Shown one piece after another: positions 60,791-64,000 of a stretch of 64,000 bases of DNA. The notes below the pieces were generated by a model, which searched no databases, was not told where the DNA came from, and saw nothing but the letters and a program-made list of their open reading frames with translations. Position 1 is the first letter of the stretch, and each line of letters opens with the position of its first letter. Origin of the DNA: Papaver somniferum (taxonomy: Eukaryota; Streptophyta; Magnoliopsida; Ranunculales; Papaveraceae). A program made the position numbers and the translations under genes. Location: assembly GCF_003573695.1 (NCBI RefSeq), contig NW_020621936.1:11222001-11286000 (forward strand). Direction: 5' to 3'.

Positions 60791-62682
60791 CTAAAGAATT
60801 GAAGTTTATACAATTACTAAACACTTCATTCATTCATTCATTCAAATATAATTCACAATTTAATCACAAACGCAACTAAAGCCTACCTGCAGTTCAGCAG
60901 TTCCAAGCTTTTACAACAATTACTATCTACTACTCTTTGATCACCATTCTTCATAAACTGAACTTCAGAAACACCACAACCAAAACATTACATACACATC
61001 GTTCTAACTGACATCCTCACCAGGTTATACTTAGCATTTCCACTGATCGTAGCCTCTACAGCTTCACCAATACTTCCACCACCAACCATTCAAAAGAACT
61101 TCAAACAATACAAAACTCAACAATAGCAACCAACCTATGATCTGTCTCAAATCAGATCAATCCAACACCACCAACTGTGCAACGACACCACAACTACCGC
61201 AACTCCATAACACAGTCCATATTCATTTCAGCTTAACATACTTACAACACCCTTAAAATCGTTAAATAGAACTTCAGCTCAACAACTTCAGGCCTGCGAC
61301 TCAATTCCATTACCCATTCATCTTAGAACTGATTCATACATCTAAAACTCAGCAGTAACAAAACTCTGCAACCGTAATTCCAGTTCTGCAACACCAACAC
61401 ACCCCCTATAACAAATCTGTCAAATCAATTCAACACCATCATTACAAACGGTAATCTTCATTTCTAAATCACCAACTCAACTACAATTACAGCTCCACCA
61501 CCAATACACATCTCCTCCCCTGTGACATTAACATTATCACCACCACATCTAATTCATCTCATCAATTCATTATGAGACCGTTTAAACCATGTATAAGTTA
61601 TCACCACAATCATAAACAGCAGACCCAAGCAATGAATTCCAAACTCAAACTCAAATACATATAACTTAATGATAAACCAACTCTGCAATCTTAAATTCAA
61701 CTTACCCTTTCATCTGAATCAGCCATGAAGATCGAATCAACACCCATGACAATCTCGTCACTTCCTTACAAGCACAATCAAACCCTAATTCCTCAATTCT
61801 CAATTTATGTTCTTCTTTGAAATCAAATCTTCAAATTAAACTCGTAACTTTTAACTTCACTTCATGTTCTTCAAAACCCATCATTTAATTTAATCCCCTA
61901 AATCGACAACTTCATCTGTTGATTCCTCTTTAAACTTCTTACAAACCCTAATTCTAATTTGGGGAAGAACAGGACGAACCCTAATTCTCAATTTCACCTC
62001 CAAACAGCTTCAGAGCTTTAATTCAATCTCAACCCAATCGTTCTTCATCTAACAACAACCCAAATCATCTCTCAATTCTACACAAACCCTACCATAAATC
62101 CTAACTTCGATTTACAGTAGCAATTCTATCATCATCTCATGTTCAATCAACCGCAACGTCATCACAAACGATCAGCTCTTGACATTTTCCCCTAATTTCC
62201 GTTCTCAAAATTACTCAGTCTTCTCACAAATTGACGAGCATGAAGAACAGAGGAAAGAGAGAAAGAAAAGAAGAATGAAGAAGAAAAAAGAAAAACAGAG
62301 AAGAAGAAGATAAATAAGAAAGAATAAGAGAAACTGATTTCTCTTTGACACGTATCTGGTGATAAGGCCAGCGACCAATGATAAAGGCACCTTCCCAAAC
62401 GATAAGGGAAACCAGACGGTTTAAAGGAAAATGACTTATTTGTCCTTCATATAAAACTGATAATATCTTCTTCATCCGATATCTGATTGACACGCTCGAG
62501 TAGCCCATTCCGCGTAACTTTTCGAGATCTATTCAACGGTACTATTTTCGTATCTACATCGGATTATATTAATTCCTATTAATTAACTTTCTTGTTAAAC
62601 TAATCGAGTTATTATCGCTAAATACTCACTTGACTATCGCTAGACCAGTCAAATAGCGTTGACGAGCTTAAGGGTCCTTACA

Positions 62683-62694
62683 TTCCCCCCACCT
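62683..62694 (-). other. polypurine tract
   Basis: On the minus strand AAGGTGGGGGGAA directly precedes TGTAAGGACCC. This fixes the orientation of the right-edge element and marks the LTR as the 3' one. Confidence 0.78.
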
Positions 62695-64000
62695 TATACA
62701 TTTTCTTCCTCGAAAATCGAATCATCCTTCTGGTCTTCAAAACTCCCCACCTTATAGAATAACCCCATCTCTTGTCCAAGTGCAAACAACATAAAACAAA
62801 GCACAAGCCTACATGGATTTCTACAACCTAAATCTAAAATTTGTAGCTCTAGGTTCAATTACGCTGATTTAAGTTCTATCAAATTGGAAAATCTAAGTTT
62901 CTTAAACTAATTGCTATTTTATAAAATACATGTCTCTAGTGACAAGGGAGACTCCTACGAATCTTTCTAAGTGAAATTATATCTATTGGATACCTAAAGA
63001 ATTATACAAAACTTTTATGATCGGTCTTTTCTGAATGCAGTTGCCCTGTCAAGGTTGGCCAAGCCCAACAATGCCTTCCTACGAACAGAGAAAACACAAC
63101 CTTCACTATTCCCCAGTGCTGCATTAACTAAATACAAACTTATTACAATTAACTAAATATTAATTAGTCTCTAAACTTTTTTCGTAATTGGTGTAAGTCT
63201 GATAAATTTACTTCGTAAAATATATAAAGAGTTTACATCATTTTAAACAATTTAGTCATCTGATTTATTATTTATTTTTATATTTTTTTCACTATTATTA
63301 TTCCTTTATTTTAATGAAATTGGATTTTAATTCCAAATATTATCTATTATAAATTTACTACCAACTTAATTACTCAGATACTGTTATCAACTGTATCATT
63401 ATTCTCATTATTCTTAAGTTGATAGTCCAATTGGTACGTTAAGTCTTAATCTTCTAAATATAATTCTATATTCACGTAAAGATTGATATAATATATTTTA
63501 TTTATTCACATTGAACCTGTATACTATAACTTGTTAAGTAATGGCGTCGGTAATTTAATATGATTTTAAATTTGAGTCTACTTAAATTTATAATATATCT
63601 TAATAGTCCTTAGATTTTGCTATTAATATAATGTATCCTGTTAATATACGAATATTTTTATTTTAATTATGATATTACACTAAGCATCCAAATACTATTA
63701 TTACTACTTCATGTATATTTATTTCATTTTAAAGATTTACTGGATCATCTATTAGACTAAAAATAATTTCGATACAAAATTACTAACAAGTTGAGTCTTT
63801 TCATTTTATACATTATATCCTCACCTTCTTACATCCAACGCCTATTAAGCATTATATTAACTATCTAGTTTAAATGCAAATCATATATTTCTAATTTATC
63901 ATTATTTTAATTTACAAAAACTTAATCGTAGATAAGCGTTATTAATTTTCCATAGTTATTCAATTATAGTTTTTTTATCGCTATAAATGCTAACACTAAT
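62695..64000 (-). other. interior of right-edge element, nothing recognised
   Basis: After a short stretch with TTTTCTTCCTCGAAAATCGA the sequence becomes very AT-rich and non-coding in all frames. Confidence 0.4.

Larger units (their letters stand above)
57696..62682 (-). repeat. 3' LTR, interrupted by a solo LTR
   Basis: TGTAAGGACCC...GCGCTACA ends on the minus strand. Removing the nested insertion and one CTAAG leaves about 3.4 kb. Pyrimidine-rich CCACCA/CAACAA words fill 60850-62100; the GAAGAAG-rich stretch at 62250-62310 creates minus ORFs (62192-62508) that are not taken as genes. Confidence 0.78.
57696..64000 (-). mobile_element. LTR element running off the right edge
   Basis: On the minus strand a polypurine tract is followed by an LTR that starts TGTAAGGACCC (62682) and ends GGGGGCGCTACA (57696). 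The bases to the right are therefore the element's interior, and its 5' LTR lies outside the window. No gag or pol frame was recognised in the 1.3 kb of interior, which is very AT-rich past 63120. The flanking five bases differ (GGAAG, TTCCC), consistent with a non-solo LTR. Family unknown, probably Ty3/gypsy. Confidence 0.75.

Noticed and set aside
62192..62508. Overlapping minus ORFs of 68 and 94 codons
   Set aside because: They come from a GAAGAAG-rich stretch in an LTR and encode low-complexity Ser/Phe runs.
1..64000. CRISPR arrays, bacterial operons or riboswitches
   Set aside because: The window is eukaryotic plant DNA; all direct repeats seen are LTR, MITE or simple tandem repeats.

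Overview
The window is plant nuclear DNA from an angiosperm, most likely a eudicot. It is AT-rich, has intron-containing genes, and is dominated by nested LTR retrotransposons and small DNA transposons. Several LTR motifs look like what I remember from poppy-type (Papaver, Ranunculales) genomes, but that species guess is weak. Only two ordinary genes are supported: a single-exon gene for a small Cys-His protein related to the DUF740/OCTOPUS-like group (14191-14733, +), and an apparently intact 14-exon gene for an LMBR1/LIMR-type multi-spanning membrane protein (16410-22315, -). One further sizeable ORF is the transposase of a Mutator-like element of the FAR1/FRS type (32758-34236, +).

Left part, 1-13.9 kb: a long LTR cut by the window edge (1-2688, -); a Stowaway MITE with TA target duplications; a non-autonomous hAT-like element with an exact 8-bp target duplication (ATTATTAC); a decayed repeat; then two solo LTRs with exact 5-bp target duplications (6982-8931, AAAAG; 9493-11851, GAAGA). 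The second sits inside an older LTR fragment. A MITE with GAGCATCTCC ends lies just before the gene island at 14-22.5 kb.

Middle, 22.8-38.4 kb: a degenerate Ty1/copia-like element with about 180-bp LTRs (22829-30805) and no surviving polyprotein, a Helitron-like 3' hairpin, a Mutator-like element with about 175-bp inverted ends around a FAR1-type transposase that has lost its SWIM region (32328-35070), and broken LTR pieces in opposite orientations.

Right part, 38.4-64 kb: a copia-type element with a 2.8-kb LTR, a TGGTATCAGAGC primer-binding site and a broken coiled-coil gag-like region; then a complete-ended 13.6-kb Ty3/gypsy (Tat/Ogre-like) element on the minus strand (43763-57399, target duplication ATCTT). 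That element has 3.5-kb LTRs and gag and protease remnants, but I see no reverse transcriptase, RNase H or integrase. It has an antisense stretch of coding-like DNA near its 3' LTR. It is inserted in an older relative of its own LTR. The window ends in another minus-strand element whose 3' LTR (57696-62682) contains a third solo LTR (58886-60494, target duplication CTAAG). The genes do not form a pathway; the main content is the layered insertion history.
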